Shown: positions 1 through 9,694 of the stretch, one piece after another
Numbering within the stretch: the stretch's first letter is position 1
Layout: every line of letters starts with the position of its first letter
Assembly: GCA_050084515.1 (NCBI GenBank)
Contig: CM114271.1
Span: forward strand, 14,756,001 to 14,820,000
Reading direction: 5' to 3'
Source: Blasia pusilla
Taxonomy: Eukaryota; Marchantiophyta; Marchantiopsida; Blasiales
DNA: 64,000 nucleotides
Program-made: the position numbers and the translations under genes
Notes under the pieces: generated by a model
Seen by the model: the letters and a program-made list of their open reading frames with translations, nothing else
What the model was told of the DNA's origin: nothing
Databases searched by the model: none

Positions 1-397
1 CTCACGATATCTCCGCATCAACTGACCGATATGTCGAGATGAGACTCTCTAGGCCGTCTCATCTCGCTCCACATACATGTATCTCCGCACAGGAATACCG
101 GTCTGCAACACTGCAGCCAAACCAGTGCTAATCCCACAAAAGAGATCTAACACACAAATGCCCTTCGGCGGATACTGCCATACAATGGGTTTAGTATCCA
201 AAGGGAATACCCCAACAAGACCAGAAATAGGAGTCCACCATGGGGCCTCATCTTCCTTGCGAGGTATAACAACCTCACACCAAGCCTCCTGCACTAGGCG
301 ATCAGCCTCTTGCCATAGTGCACCGCCTAAACTCCAAAGTGGCACATCCAACAATGAGGATGCCACTACTGCAAAACTAGGGACCTCCTCTACCTCC
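1..397 (-). pseudogene. Retro-M copy 1: cytosine-C5 DNA methyltransferase domain, N-terminal part
   Basis: Reading leftward from 397, the frame gives a protein with DVPLWSLGGALW, then TKPIVWQYPPKG and VLDLFCGISTGLAAVLQTG followed by YVERD. That is motif I (AdoMet-binding DLFCG) and the motif II acidic residue of cytosine-C5 DNA methyltransferases. An in-frame TAG follows ERDETA near 50, and the sense reading continues to base 1 (RVSSRHIGQLMRR). The rest of the domain, with the catalytic Pro-Cys, lies outside the window. The same protein occurs at 59.6-60.9 kb (copy 3), where it sits between retroviral-type protease and reverse transcriptase, so this is a retroelement polyprotein, not a host gene. 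Its upstream part continues at 12,727 after the transposon insertion: SPVHEEVEEV on one side and EVEEVPSFAVVASS on the other share the duplicated target. Confidence 0.75.
389..397. repeat. Target-site duplication, left copy
   Basis: TCTACCTCC, identical to 12,718-12,726. Nine base pairs is the usual duplication of Mutator-like elements. The identity can be extended six bases further left (ACCTCC), but the transposon's right end also finishes in CCTCC, so nine is the economical reading. Confidence 0.8.
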
Positions 398-475
398 GGG
401 GGTTGGTATTTTGACAGGAGAGAGTAAGAGAGGAGAGGAAGAGAGGAAGAGAGGAGAGTCTCTCTTAAAAAAAAA
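398..475 (+). repeat. Left terminal repeat of the hairpin transposon
   Basis: The outer 25 bases are shared with the MITE end at 61,599 and, inverted, with 51,246 (TGGTATT or TGGTTTT, then CTGACATGAGAG-like sequence). Inside it is a purine tract of GAGAGG/AAGAGAGG units ending in GAGTCTCTCTT and a run of A. This tract is the inverted match to the right end. Confidence 0.75.
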
Positions 476-1009
476 AGGCCAAATCCGCCTCCTCTCTTCA
501 AAACTTTTTGACATATTTGAAATTTTTGTTTGCTTTAAAATTCAGGAAATCTTTAGAAGAGAGTATTTAGTGGTCCACATTTGGCCCTAAGAAAACCTCC
601 TCTTTCTTGGGGGCGAGAAAAAAGGAGACATCATAAGACCACCCTAAACATTTTTCCATCACTCTCCATGTGAGCCTAAGTTTCTTAACATTCCCTGTCT
701 CGGTCAACAAAAAGCAGTGCCCTTGGTATTTTTGTTGGAGGACCACCCGGATGGGTACCTCTCTTTTTGCAGGTATTTTTTCCTGCATTATGGCCTCCCC
801 TAAATTTCCCCATAACCAACTTTCTGTCGGTTATGAATGGTGTCTGCTCAAGATCAACTTTCTGAAATGTGAACAAATCAGATCCTAAGGCTGAGAAACC
901 GAGAAGCTGCACCCCTCCCAACCCGTAAGAAAGCTCACCATAAGAAAGGAAAAGATTTTTAGAAGTGATTTTCTTCCATCCTGCACCCACGACGATCTAA
1001 CGGGTTGGG
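476..1009. other. Subterminal non-coding stretch of the transposon
   Basis: About 530 bases inside the left end. The first 100 (AAACTTTTTGACAT and flanks) match the equivalent subterminal stretch of the relative ending at 51,246. I see no convincing coding exon here. Confidence 0.5.
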
Positions 1010-2170
1010 AATCCGAAATGGCAATCCGACAGGTAGTAGGAATCCTGCATATCTTAGACAAGAAAAGAAGCCTACAACTGGTTGGACGAATGAAGGGGAA
1101 CGAGCCAAAAGTCAAGAAGCCCGCCACAATGCGTCAAAAGTTGGTCTCACCGGGATCACTCAAGCAGTCAACCTGTCGGAATCCGACAAGTTGCCTGGAA
1201 ATGGTTAAAAAGTTGAAGTGGGAAAAAAACAAAAAGTCGGAATCATACGGGTTGCAGAATTGTAATTCTGAGTATCTAAAAGAACACAATCCACAAGTCC
1301 AAAAACAGATTCCAGCAAACTTTTACAAACACCATTATGGGTTGAAAAAATCTCGTCCTTTATTACCTCCGAAGGAACCTCGGAAATGTACATTTCACCT
1401 AGTCTATGATTTCTTCAGCCTCGTCATCTACAAATTTACTCCTAACTCTCCTCGATGACAGTACCAAAGGAATGTTTTGGGATTCAAGTGGCTCCTCTGG
1501 CCGATTGTAGACGGGGATAGAAAATGTTGGCGAATTCGAGAGCCTTGGCCCCCCCCTAGGTACACCATAACGGTCCCATGTAACCTATCTCGAGTCCCAC
1601 CGCCTTCCTAGGCAGTATACCTTGTACGCTCTGCAATGTGACACCCATCCAGTATCAATATCTGCTCCGTCCCCGGTAATACCACTATGGCAACCGCACA
1701 GGTAGAAGGAATCCAACACGTCTGAGAGAAGAAAAGAAGCCTACGCCTGCCTTTACGAGTTGAGGGGAAGGTGCCAAGGAAGAAGCCCGCTAGATCGCCT
1801 CTTAAGTTGGACCAACAGGAAAGGTCCGATCAGGCAACTGTCGAATCGAATCAGGACGAGTTGCCTGGAGGTGGTAAAAAGGGTGCAGTGGTCAAAAAGC
1901 GAAAAGTTGCAAGGAGGAGAAATCCGACGGGTTGCAGTGGTCATAAAGTGAAAGTTGCAAGCAGGAGAAATCCGACGGGTTGCAAAGTAGAAGTCCGTGG
2001 AGTACATAGACGATCACATTCGAAAAGACAAAAAATGATCAGCAAACATTTACAAGCACCACCATCGATCGAAAAAATCTTCTGCTTTATATCATCTGAA
2101 AAAAGCTCGGAATTGTACATTTGATCTATTCTATGAAATCTTTTGCCTCATTATCAAAAAACTCCCTACT
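1010..2170 (-). repeat. Tandem duplication of the methyltransferase gene's 3' region
   Basis: Two units repeat with a period of about 670-730 bases. The sequence around AGAAAAGAAGCCTAC occurs at 1,061 and 1,730, followed in each by AGAAGCCCGC, TTGCCTGGA and a palindrome remnant. Each unit ends, on the minus strand, in a related acidic tail: SKFVDDEAEEIID stop (stop at 1,399-1,401) and SREFFDNEAKDFIE stop (stop at 2,126-2,128). The relative at 49.1 kb has SKFIDDEVEEIID. The tails look like alternative or duplicated terminal exons lying beyond the ELSDDDE end at 2,212. An AATAAA is found just after the tail of the outer unit (minus strand, near 1,365) and in the relative (near 49,234). Confidence 0.55.
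1168..1200. repeat. Hairpin repeat, single copies in the 3' region
   Basis: CAACCTGTCGG-AAT-CCGACAAGTTGC is a degenerate member of the element's hairpin family. Further remnants lie at about 1,836-1,866, and half-palindromes (TCCGACGGGTTGC) at about 1,922 and 1,971. Confidence 0.65.
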
Positions 2171-2211
2171 CCAAACGCTGCAGTCAAGCTGGGTAGTTGA
2201 GTTCTTTGAAC

Positions 2212-2649
2212 TCACTCGTCATCGTCTGAGAGCTCTTGCAAAATCACTTTCGGCCTTGCCCTCCCGATTTTGGGAATCGTTGGAAGTGACGATGGAGTGA
2301 CTACCAAGGGTGGCTCTGGAACCGAGCTCGGCCGGTGGAGAGTTGTACGCCCCAACGAGCCTTTCGATTCTCGCCTTTGCCTCCTTGCAAAGGTCAAACA
2401 GTTCCTGCCTTCCCTCGAGGCAGAGAATGTTCGTGCCACTCTGCCAGGCGCCTTTGATACTTGCCCCTGAAAGTCCCACTAAGTCGAACACCAAGTCACC
2501 CGGCCTTGAGCAGAGCTCGATGAGCGCTTGCATCGTGGTGGCGACTTTTCCCTTCCTCCTAGTGGGGTACTATCTTGCATGTAAATTTCGGGGAATTGTA
2601 CAAACTATCTAAGTGTACCCATCGAGCATGGATCCACAGGATCCTGGAT
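2212..2649 (-). pseudogene. Last methyltransferase exon with motif I-like FxGxSG
   Basis: Acceptor GGTGTTCAAG, then DPVDPC and, after two single-base losses, the equivalent of the relative's DGFTLDSLY. Main stretch: MQALIELCSRPGDLVFDLVG, LSGASIKGAWQSG, CLEGRQELFDLCKEAKARIE. In N6/N4 enzymes the C-terminal motif I reads 'kpGDlVlDpFaGSGTT...a...GR..igiE', and the fit is close, with FAGSGTT changed to LVGLSGAS. The frame breaks after AYNSPP; the correct end, IPKIGRARPKVILQELSDDDE-like, is in the next frame and stops at 2,212. In the 48.4-48.8 kb copy this end is uninterrupted, which identifies the frameshift. Confidence 0.6.
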
Positions 2650-2784
2650 CTTGAACACCGGAAATTGTGCTCGGGCGAACGAAGCAATAGACGAGGAGTG
2701 GTCCATCTCAGTAAATCAAAGACGTTGGAAACAATGTCGAGAAACTAAAGAAGTCGCCTTGAAAAATTTTCAATAATCGACTTT

Positions 2785-3165
2785 GGATCAACTCCGTCGG
2801 AGTCCGGCGGGTTGTTTTGTTCGGACCAACCGCCGGAACCCGGCGGGTTGCGATTCACAGGTTTTCCCGGTTGATTTTGGTTTTGGATGCAACCCGTCGG
2901 AAGGCGACGGGTTGGTGGCCTAGAGCAGCCCATGCTCGCCTAAGAGCAACCCGTCGCTATCGACGGGTTGCATCCAAAACCAAAATCAACTGGGAAAACT
3001 CAGTAATCGCAACCCGTCGGGTTCCGACGGGTTGCAGATACACCGCAGTTTTCCCTGTATGTGGGAAAGATGCAACCCGTCGGAAACCGACGGGTTGCTC
3101 TCAACCGAGCATGGGCTGCTCTAAGCCAGCAACCCATTGCCTTCCGACGGGTTGCTCACAGACAA
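2785..3165. repeat. Hairpin cluster in the last intron of the methyltransferase-like gene (7 units)
   Basis: Seven palindromes in 380 bases, such as GCAACCCGTCGG followed by a short loop and CCGACGGGTTGC. One unit (about 2,826-2,851) reads CAACCGCCGG-AAC-CCGGCGGGTTG, where GTCGG/CCGAC has changed to GCCGG/CCGGC on both arms. Linkers are dissimilar. Confidence 0.85.
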
Positions 3166-3216
3166 AAAAAACCCAGATTGACTCTCATTATACACATCAT
3201 TAAAATATAATTGAAA

Positions 3217-3639
3217 TTATAGTACAGGAATCGTCGCGGATCGGAGTGGGTACTCGTTTTTTATGATCCACGATTGTGCCGTTTTCCACTTTAGCGACCT
3301 CTTGACGCACTGGAGGTTGAAGAGCTCGTCCTCGCTCCCTCTAGTCAACACCAAGAAGCAGCCCCTGTCACTCAGATAGGCGTCTGCAAAGCAGTACAAA
3401 AGTGCAATCTGGTCATAAGTGAGCGGCACATTCCACTCAGGTACCTCGTCCGACGGATTCTCACCCCAAAGTCGCAACCCCGAGGGCAGATCGGCGATCA
3501 AGAGATCCACCGCAACCTCTTCGACCACTCCATTCACCGTCCACGCAGCGTGCCCATTTCGTTGGAGCTTCCGTCCCAGCGTTGTCAATTTTTCGATGGT
3601 CGGTGTCGACGCTTGAGAATCGAAGCTCTTCACTCATCC
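3217..3639 (-). pseudogene. Methyltransferase half with motif IV-like DLPSG
   Basis: The frame reads EEVAVDLLIADLPSGLRLWG, then EWNVPLTYDQIALLYCFADA and YLSDRGCFLVLTRGSEDELF. The pattern D-x2-I-x-D-x-P followed by a helix and a 'GCFLVL' strand matches motif IV (D/N/S-P-P-Y/F/W) plus motif V of N6/N4 methyltransferases. The catalytic tetrapeptide DPPY is replaced by DLPS, which would be expected to abolish or change catalysis. The relative at 47,884 retains VFLVLTGGSKDELFNLQ but lacks the motif IV part. The frame joins the linker through a frameshift near 3,640. The donor after PLRSAT (about 3,225) is not certain. Confidence 0.55.
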
Positions 3640-5234
3640 AAGAAAGGAGTGAATCAAGGAGGACGCTTGTCCGGGTCGTTGTTTGTCTGTGTCTTCCCAA
3701 GGATGATGGGCTGTATTCTCCTTGGGACAACCCGGGCACCTCTCGCTTCCGCTTCTCCCTAGCTTGGGGACGGCTTGTCGGGGTTTCTATGACCTCAGAT
3801 TCTGGTGGCGTTTTTTTCGCCGAGGACCTAGTCCGACCCTCTCTCCCCGCTCGTCCGGACGATTCCGCCTCTGGCCTTGAATCTTCAGCCTCTCTTTGGG
3901 AAGACTTGGCCTTTGAATTTTTCCCTCCCCTCGCCTTGCCTTTGAGACCTTGTGGATTTGTCTTTGTCGTCAGGCGGACCTTGGAAGCCAACTCGGTGTC
4001 TCGTGGGCCTGCTTCTTCTGCATCTCCTCCGAAGAAGTCTTCTTTGCCGGACGAAATTGGGGATGTCGTCTTGTCTTGAGGCCTTTGCATCATGAAGCAC
4101 TCGTAAGTCCTTATCCGTGATGTCTTGTGGTCGTTGAAGTCGAGCCAAATGGGGCAATTCTCCACCTCCCAATCGGACATGTCTTCGCCCCATCTCCACG
4201 TCGTACATGGAGAATGTCTCGCATCCGGCGGCGAAGCCCACAACTTCAAGGCTACCGGTAATTTTCCCCACGCACTGCGTTCTTACATCGACGAGGTACC
4301 AAGACCATCCGTTGGGCAACTTTTAGTCGAACAGATCGCCGTCTGCTCCTGTAGATCTCGCTTCTTCTTCGCTTGATCCCGTTTGTTCCCCTCTACTTCT
4401 TCGTCAAGCTCTGCCGAGGAGGACGCAAACCTTGAACATGGTCTTGAAACCTGAGTTTTTGGTTGGCTTGTCCCGGATGTCGCCGAGCCAAACCTCAAAA
4501 TCTCCGAACTTTCAAGGTTTGCTTCGCGGAATGGGCTCTAATCTTCGAACTCCGCTTGCAGGCACCGCCCAAAGACGGACTTCTCGATTACCGATTACCC
4601 GCAACGCCCCCAGAACGACCATTCGCATAGCCAATGCGAGATCATCGGATCGGACACACCGGAGGATGGTGTGCCGCCTCTTCCGGGCCTCTCGAGCCCT
4701 CGAGATCGATTTTCATCGGTCGTATCCTCTGAACTCGCTTATCCCGGATAACGAAACCGATGCACGCGATCCAAATGACACTTTCTCCCAATCCGACCAT
4801 GCGGATCTTCATCCCTCTTCATTTGGCGCTTGATAATCGCTTCAGCTCCTTGTAGAACTCCGGACCAAGTTCGGGTTGAGAATCTTGATGTATCGCGCAT
4901 CTTGCTCGCCGTGTATTTCGTTGCAGATCATCGCAGCTTGATGAATTTGGCGCGCTCAGACGCAGACACCTTCTCCCTCCGCTCCTGCTCCAGTGCAGCG
5001 CTTTTCTTCGCGTCCTATATCTTCGACCAACAAAGGATGGTTACGGCTGCATCTTGAGAAATAAACTTGTTTGCCCAAGTTTTCTTCTTAATCTGAGCAC
5101 CCTTTGCAAGCATCTGATTGACGAGGGCATTGCCCAAGAACCCCCTGTACTCTCCCGGGTGCGTCGTAAGCACCTTCCTCACCCGATCGCAGTCCTGGAT
5201 CCAGTGGTGGGTGATATTCCCCTCCGATATAATC
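3640..5234 (-). pseudogene. Third exon: domain continuation and low-complexity linker
   Basis: It starts after acceptor GATGTCCAG with IISEGNITHHWIQDCDRVRK and VLTTHPGEYRGFLGNALVNQ, which continues the ParB-like exon in phase. Further on, several frame changes separate stretches such as KKSAALEQERREKVSASERAK (near 5,000), CPIWLDFNDHKTSRIRTYE (near 4,130) and a long Lys/Arg/Glu/Ser-rich linker (TNPQGLKGKARGGKNSKAKS and SSAKKTPPESEVIETP) around 3,990-3,720. The linker looks disordered and could be a nuclear or DNA-contact segment. An additional intron may exist; I could not place it. Confidence 0.45.
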
Positions 5235-5244
5235 CTGGACATCC

Positions 5245-5970
5245 AAACTCAACCCGTCAGGAAATTACATGGGTTCCTCCAACCCGTCGGACTCCGACGG
5301 GTCGTCACAGCTCAAGGTCGGATTCTAGCAACGAGCTAAATGATGCAACCCATCAGAGTCCGACGGATTGCATTCAGATTTGCTAATGCCTGGTAAGAAA
5401 ACCGTCGGAGTCCGATGGGTTGCTCGATAGGCCGCCTTGTGAGGGTGTTTTTTTAAGAATGCAACTCGTCGGACTCCGACGAGTTGCTTGAGTGACTGCA
5501 GGTTTAGAAGGTTTTTTCCCCAAAGCAACCCGTCGAGTCCGACAGTTGCTTGCCTCGGCCGCTTTTTCCCCAAATCAACCCGCCCGAGTCCGACGGGTTG
5601 ATTTCGCCAAAAATAGCGAGGCAAGCAACCCGTCGGACTCCGGACAGTTGCTTTGGGAAAAACCTTCTAAACTCAGATCACTCAAGCAACTCGTCGCCGA
5701 GTCCGACGAAGTTGCATTCTTCAAAAACATCCTCACAAGGCGCTTTGTCGAGCAACCCGTTGACTCGACGGTTTGCTTTGGGCCAAAAACTAGTTAAATC
5801 TATGTTCAATCAAACAAGTCGTCGGAGTCCGACGAGTTGCAATCTTAAAAAAACATCCGAAAAAGCGTGCAGTCCAGCAAGCCGTCGGAGTTCGACGAGT
5901 TGCTTTCGGCAAAAACAAACCTAACCCATTCATCAATCGAGCAACTCATCGGAGTCCGACGAGTTGCGAA
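5245..5970. repeat. Hairpin cluster in the second intron (about 13 units)
   Basis: About 13 palindromes at 50-65-base spacing between the ParB exon and the next exon. Several carry matched substitutions: 5,461-5,487 is GCAACTCGTCGG-ACT-CCGACGAGTTGC, with C to T on the left arm paired to G to A on the right. The linkers repeat partly, in mirrored order around about 5,600: GACTGCAGGTTTAGAAGG-type on one side and its complement on the other, so the intron is itself a large imperfect inverted repeat. Confidence 0.85.
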
Positions 5971-5988
5971 AGTGTTAAAGATACTCAC

Positions 5989-6462
5989 GTGTTCATGGCA
6001 TGCATTGCCATCTCCACCGTCGCCATGTGATGAGGGTATGGGTGAAGGACCACTGCCTTCACGCAAAAATGTGCCTCCAATGAGTTGGGCCGCTCCTCCG
6101 CAAACTTGGTCCACGCCATGAACCTATGATTTCCATCCCAGATGAAGAAATGCAGATTCCTCATCCAGCTGAATTCCGTGCCCTCAACTTGCCTTCTAAA
6201 GTCCTGGTCTCGCATCCTCCAGAATGTGTCGAGCTTTTCCAAGTCCTCCTCGGTAACCAGAGCTTGGGTTCCATGCTCGTCGTAAGGCTAAACATAGAAG
6301 GGAGGAAAGATGTCGACGTAGGATGCTGTCGCCGCCGATTTTTTTAGCTTCGCGATGTCCTCGACGGACTGAATTTCGTAGGACGTATTCCATTGTCCGC
6401 AATCGGCAGAGTGGAATCCTCGGGGCATTGTGGCCCTCCATGAGTGCCATCTGCTTTACCAC
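5989..6462 (-). CDS. Second exon: ParB/sulfiredoxin-like domain
   Basis: The acceptor CTGACAG precedes VVKQMALMEGHNAPRIPLC; the frame then shifts and continues SYEIQSVEDIAKLKK, an in-frame TAG near 6,290, and TEEDLEKLDTFWRM. The diagnostic part is FFIWDGNHRFMAWTKFAEE followed by VKAVVLHPYPH: a GNHR core after a beta strand ending in Asp, then a helix and another strand, as in ParB/Srx-fold proteins (typical pattern VDGNHR...A...VPVVV). These domains bind CTP or DNA, or act as nucleases, and are often fused to phage DNA methylases. The exon ends AACAC|GTGAGT, a strong donor, and leads into the hairpin-filled intron. Recognition rests on this one motif plus context. Confidence 0.55.
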
Positions 6463-6552
6463 CTGTCAGAACTAGGACAAGAGGAATAAGCTACACTGAA
6501 ATCCCAATGAATTGCAATTCACATAATTAAAAAAACCCAGAACCTCTCTTAC

Positions 6553-7203
6553 CCGCTCGAAAATGGGGTCGGTTTCTTGACCAGCTAACTTGTCTGAGAC
6601 AGAGGCTGGCAAATCGACTGGGAACTCGTTGATCCGATAGAGGTCGATGTCCTCCGCCGGGCTTGGAGTCGAGAATGACCGCTCTCCGGCTTCTTCGGCC
6701 ATGTCCACCATCTCCACGCTGGCGGTCCTCATGACCTCGTCATCATCGATTTCAACTTTTGGCGTTTCCACTATGTTGATTGTGTCCCCGGACTTCGTGG
6801 GGGACATTTCCCGCATCTCAACACTTGCGGTTGGACGGGCTGGGCTATCGTCAATGGCTATCGCTTTTTCCCTCCTCGCTTTAGCCAATTCTGCCCTCCT
6901 CACCGACGCGTCCAGACGCTTCTTTTCTCTCTTTTCGTCGGCGATCCTTTTCTTCAAGGCCTGCGACGTCTCGGCCTCTGCGTTCTGTTTATCTAGCGCC
7001 TCTTGAACACGTCTCGCAAGAAGCACTTGGTTGTGCATCTCCGCTTCCCTTTCCCGCTCCTCGATTTCCTGCTGCCTAATTTCATTCACCGAACGAGGCC
7101 CAGGAGAAGCTGATGCAGGAGTCCTAATGGACTTCGGAGTGAAGCTCCCAGACTTGTTGGCTTGTGATTTTTTCCTCGTCATTTTTTCCGGAAATGCCTC
7201 CAC
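6553..7203 (-). CDS. First exon: basic/acidic coiled-coil N-terminus
   Basis: About 217 residues from Met at 7,203 (a second Met, MTRKKSQANKSG, lies 7 codons in). It begins with a lysine/serine-rich stretch. A long helical, heptad-like run follows (IRQQEIEEREREAE, then RRVQEALDKQNAEAE and KKRIADEKREKKRLDA), then a Ser/Glu/Asp-rich part ending ETDPIFER. The run KKRIADEKREKKR could act as a nuclear signal, but that is inference. The donor GGTAAGAG at 6,552 matches the plant consensus. A TATA box lies 254 bases upstream. No enzymatic domain is visible; oligomerisation through the coiled coil is the natural guess. Confidence 0.6.
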
Positions 7204-7456
7204 CTATGTCCACGACGAATCCCTTGATCAGTCACCTTGTTGATGTCGAGATGGGAGCTTGAATCGCCTTGATGGTTAGCTCGAATCGTCCCGCTATCGC
7301 TCGGTCGAAGCGTCTCGCTCTCGTTCCCTCCTATCGACTCGCGATGTGTCGCCGTGTGAAATGCCCCTTCGTATCTGATCAGCTGCTGCACGGGAGAGTG
7401 AGGAGTGAGGAATGAAGATCGCGAAATGAGAAACCGGAAATGAGCGATTTCTGCCC

Positions 7457-7464
7457 TATTTATA
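7457..7464 (-). promoter_or_regulatory. TATA box of the ParB/methyltransferase-like gene
   Basis: TATAAATA on the minus strand, 254 bases upstream of the Met at 7,203, giving a leader of roughly 220 bases. It lies between the hairpin array (7,550-8,275) and the gene, so the array occupies the proximal promoter. Confidence 0.5.
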
Positions 7465-7549
7465 CTTTTCTAGCCGTTGGGCTGACCGTTGGGTCCCGTC
7501 GTCCTTTCGACGGTGACGTGCCGGATGTTACGGAAGTCCGGACGTGAAA

Positions 7550-8275
7550 AATGGCAACCCGTCGGAGTCCGATAGGTTGCCCGGCTCCGCCATCCTGGGT
7601 ACGTCACCACGTGCACGAGCAACCCGTCGGAGACCGACGGGTTGAGCGCCTCCGTCGTCTTCAGAAAAGAACGCGAGGTACCCGCGCAACTCGTCGGAGA
7701 CCGACATGTTGCGCGCCTCCGCCATCCTGGGTACGTCGCCATGTGCACGAGCAACCCGTCGGAGACCAACGGGTTGAGCGCCTCCGTCATCTTTGGAAAA
7801 CAACGCCAGGTAGCCACGCAACCCGTCGAAGACCGACATGTTGCGCGCCTCCGCCGTGTTTGGGACGGGAACGGGACGTATCTTGGGCAATCCGTCGGAG
7901 ACCGTTGGGTTGCACGCTTCCCTCATCAAGGGTTAAGAACGAGGGCTTCCCGTGCAATTCGTCGGAGTCTGGCTGGCTGCACCACAAGGCGAGGCCCTTG
8001 CGCAACCCGTTGGAGGGCGATGGGTTGCACGCCTCGCCGTCTTTGGGCTAAAAGGCGAGGTACCCGCGGAACTCGTCGGGAACAGACGGTTTGCACGCCT
8101 CCGGCATCTTCGGGCAAGAAGGATCGGTATCCGAGCAACTCGTCGGAGAGCGACGGGTTGCTCGCTTTGACAATGTTTAGCAGAAGCGTGCAACCCGTCC
8201 GATGCCGACGGGTTGCAGGCTTCGGTTAGCTTCGGGTAATTTTTGAGTTACCAGGACTCCGACGGGTTCCAAGTG
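7550..8275. repeat. Semi-regular hairpin array upstream of the methyltransferase-like gene
   Basis: About 11 palindromes with starts near 7,556, 7,620, 7,686, 7,751, 7,819, 7,890, 7,954, 8,002, 8,071, 8,135 and 8,189, mostly 64-71 bases apart. Linkers fall into two alternating types (GCGCCTCCGCCATCCTGGGT and GCGCCTCCGTCNTCTT...), suggesting a 130-base double unit. The array lies in the intergenic space between two divergent genes. Confidence 0.85.
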
Positions 8276-8279
8276 TGAT

Positions 8280-8855
8280 GCGCAACCCTTTGCTTCCCAA
8301 ATCCGGTAACATATTGCAACAGAATTGAATGTGTTACAGAATTGGATCCATTGTGTCAGACAATGTCACCCACCGAATTCATCTTGTCAGTAAAAATCTG
8401 TCAAGAGTATCTGTTTCCTATTCACTATAAATTAAATATTCTCATTCTCATTCTCAGTCTCCTCCCATTGGAATCTTCTTGGAATGGATAATTATGTTAA
8501 GCTCACTTGTGGCAGTCATCTGGCGGCCCTTCCTCAATCGGAAATCATTCGACCCCAAGCTCGTTAGTCTTTCATAGCAGTGGATGAATTTTTTTGTCTG
8601 TTCGATTTCTTCTTCAAATTGGAACCATCTTTGTATCCAAAGATGTTAGGGTGGACGGTACGGAAGACATAATAGGTGAGACGGTCCAGCCAGTGACCTC
8701 AGACCGTAAAGTATGGAATCTCCTACCTCTACCAAATGGTCAATACAGAGTTTACGGCCCCCCGATCGTCTGTTTCCCAAGTAGACGGTCTAGAATTTCC
8801 TAGTGCTCCGAGCTCACGTTTGCAACTCCAAGCTCTGCAGATCCGGCCGACTCCA
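8280..8855. other. Intergenic stretch between divergent genes
   Basis: No clear exon. An open frame at 8,594-8,803 (MSVRFLLQIGTIFVSKD) has no recognisable domain and could be a transposase 5' exon or noise. Confidence 0.4.
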
Positions 8856-9694
8856 ACCGTGACGCTCAGAACAATTTTGTTTTTCTGAAGAGATTCCGGA
8901 TGTTATCAACCTCGTGATCTGCTTCGGGCACCAATCGGGCCTCTGTCCGCCTACGTTCCTCTTGCGAGTATCGGCAATAGTTTGCTTTGTCTCGCCCTTG
9001 AAAATGTTCAAGCACATTCTTGTCGACGATTTAGCCGCCCCACGTCGATGGTAATTGCATTTTTGAGTTGCCTCCACTTGTCGCTCTGCTCAAAAGAAGG
9101 ATGGAGGACGCCTGAAGGGTATGGACAGAAAGTCTGATTGTCATCGATGGTGCAGGCTTCAACGGACAGTGCTTCAATTCCAGATGGTCCTTGGATTGTC
9201 TCCCGCCGCCAATGCGTGGGAGCCTTGGAGTGTAGAAGTCCAGCATGCCCGTATCTAGAGCGCAACGGGCGAGTCAATACGTCGCAATTCCCTCCCAAGA
9301 ATGCAGAAACTCCATACGAGGTCGGTGCCACCATACCGCCGGAGGCCATCGATGTCCTCATTGTCGCATCGCCTTCTACGTTGGAGCGTGTCCCGCATAC
9401 ATATTTTTCATTGTCCACGACTTGGGCTCCACGTCAGAGTATACAAGGCTGGCTGTCCATGTTGGCTCCCACACTCATCCTGTGACCGATGCAATTCAAA
9501 GACACATCAAGGAGGATGTGGCGAAGAAAGTAGCCGAGGTCTCTGAGAAACTCCGGGTTCAAAGCCGGAGTGATCAAGCTCACAACGGCATCACAAATTT
9601 GTGAACAATTGCTTGGAATCCCTGGACAGGGCGAGATCACGGCGGTTGAGGAGAAACAACTCTGGGAAAATCTCGCATTTCTCGCTGATCCTGA

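Larger units (their letters stand above)
2212..7203 (-). pseudogene. ParB-like / permuted N6-N4 DNA methyltransferase-like gene, decayed
   Basis: A multi-exon gene on the minus strand, visible as exons at 7,203-6,553, 6,462-5,989, 5,234-3,217 and 2,649-2,212. Order of parts: charged coiled-coil region, ParB/sulfiredoxin-like motif WDGNHRFMAW, low-complexity basic linker, methyltransferase motif IV-like DLLIADLPSG, then motif I-like GDLVFDLVGLSGASIKGA and an acidic C-terminus ELSDDDE. Motif IV preceding motif I is the arrangement of beta-class N6-adenine/N4-cytosine methyltransferases, and a ParB-like domain before such an enzyme is common in phages and bacteria. Junctions fit in phase: exon 1 ends CGG|GTAAGA, and exon 2 ends AAC AC|GTGAGT and joins G ATT at 5,234. 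Several frameshifts and a TAG near 6,290 break it. A related copy lies at 47,874-48,837. Target and activity are unknown. Confidence 0.65.

Noticed and set aside
383-397. 15-bp target-site duplication ACCTCCTCTACCTCC
   Set aside because: Six of the bases match the transposon's own right end (CCTCC is also there in the MITE), so nine bases is the supported length.
2826-2851. Rho-independent terminator
   Set aside because: GC-rich hairpin without a T run and in a eukaryotic intron; it is a member of the hairpin repeat family.
7551-8229. Long open frames (166 and 195 codons) rich in Arg across the hairpin array
   Set aside because: They arise because the palindrome has few stops in several frames on both strands; no start context, no family, and frames overlap each other.
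7550-8275. CRISPR array: palindromic repeats with ~40-bp spacers
   Set aside because: Spacers are related to each other, repeats vary, and the surroundings are a eukaryotic transposon with introns; no cas genes.
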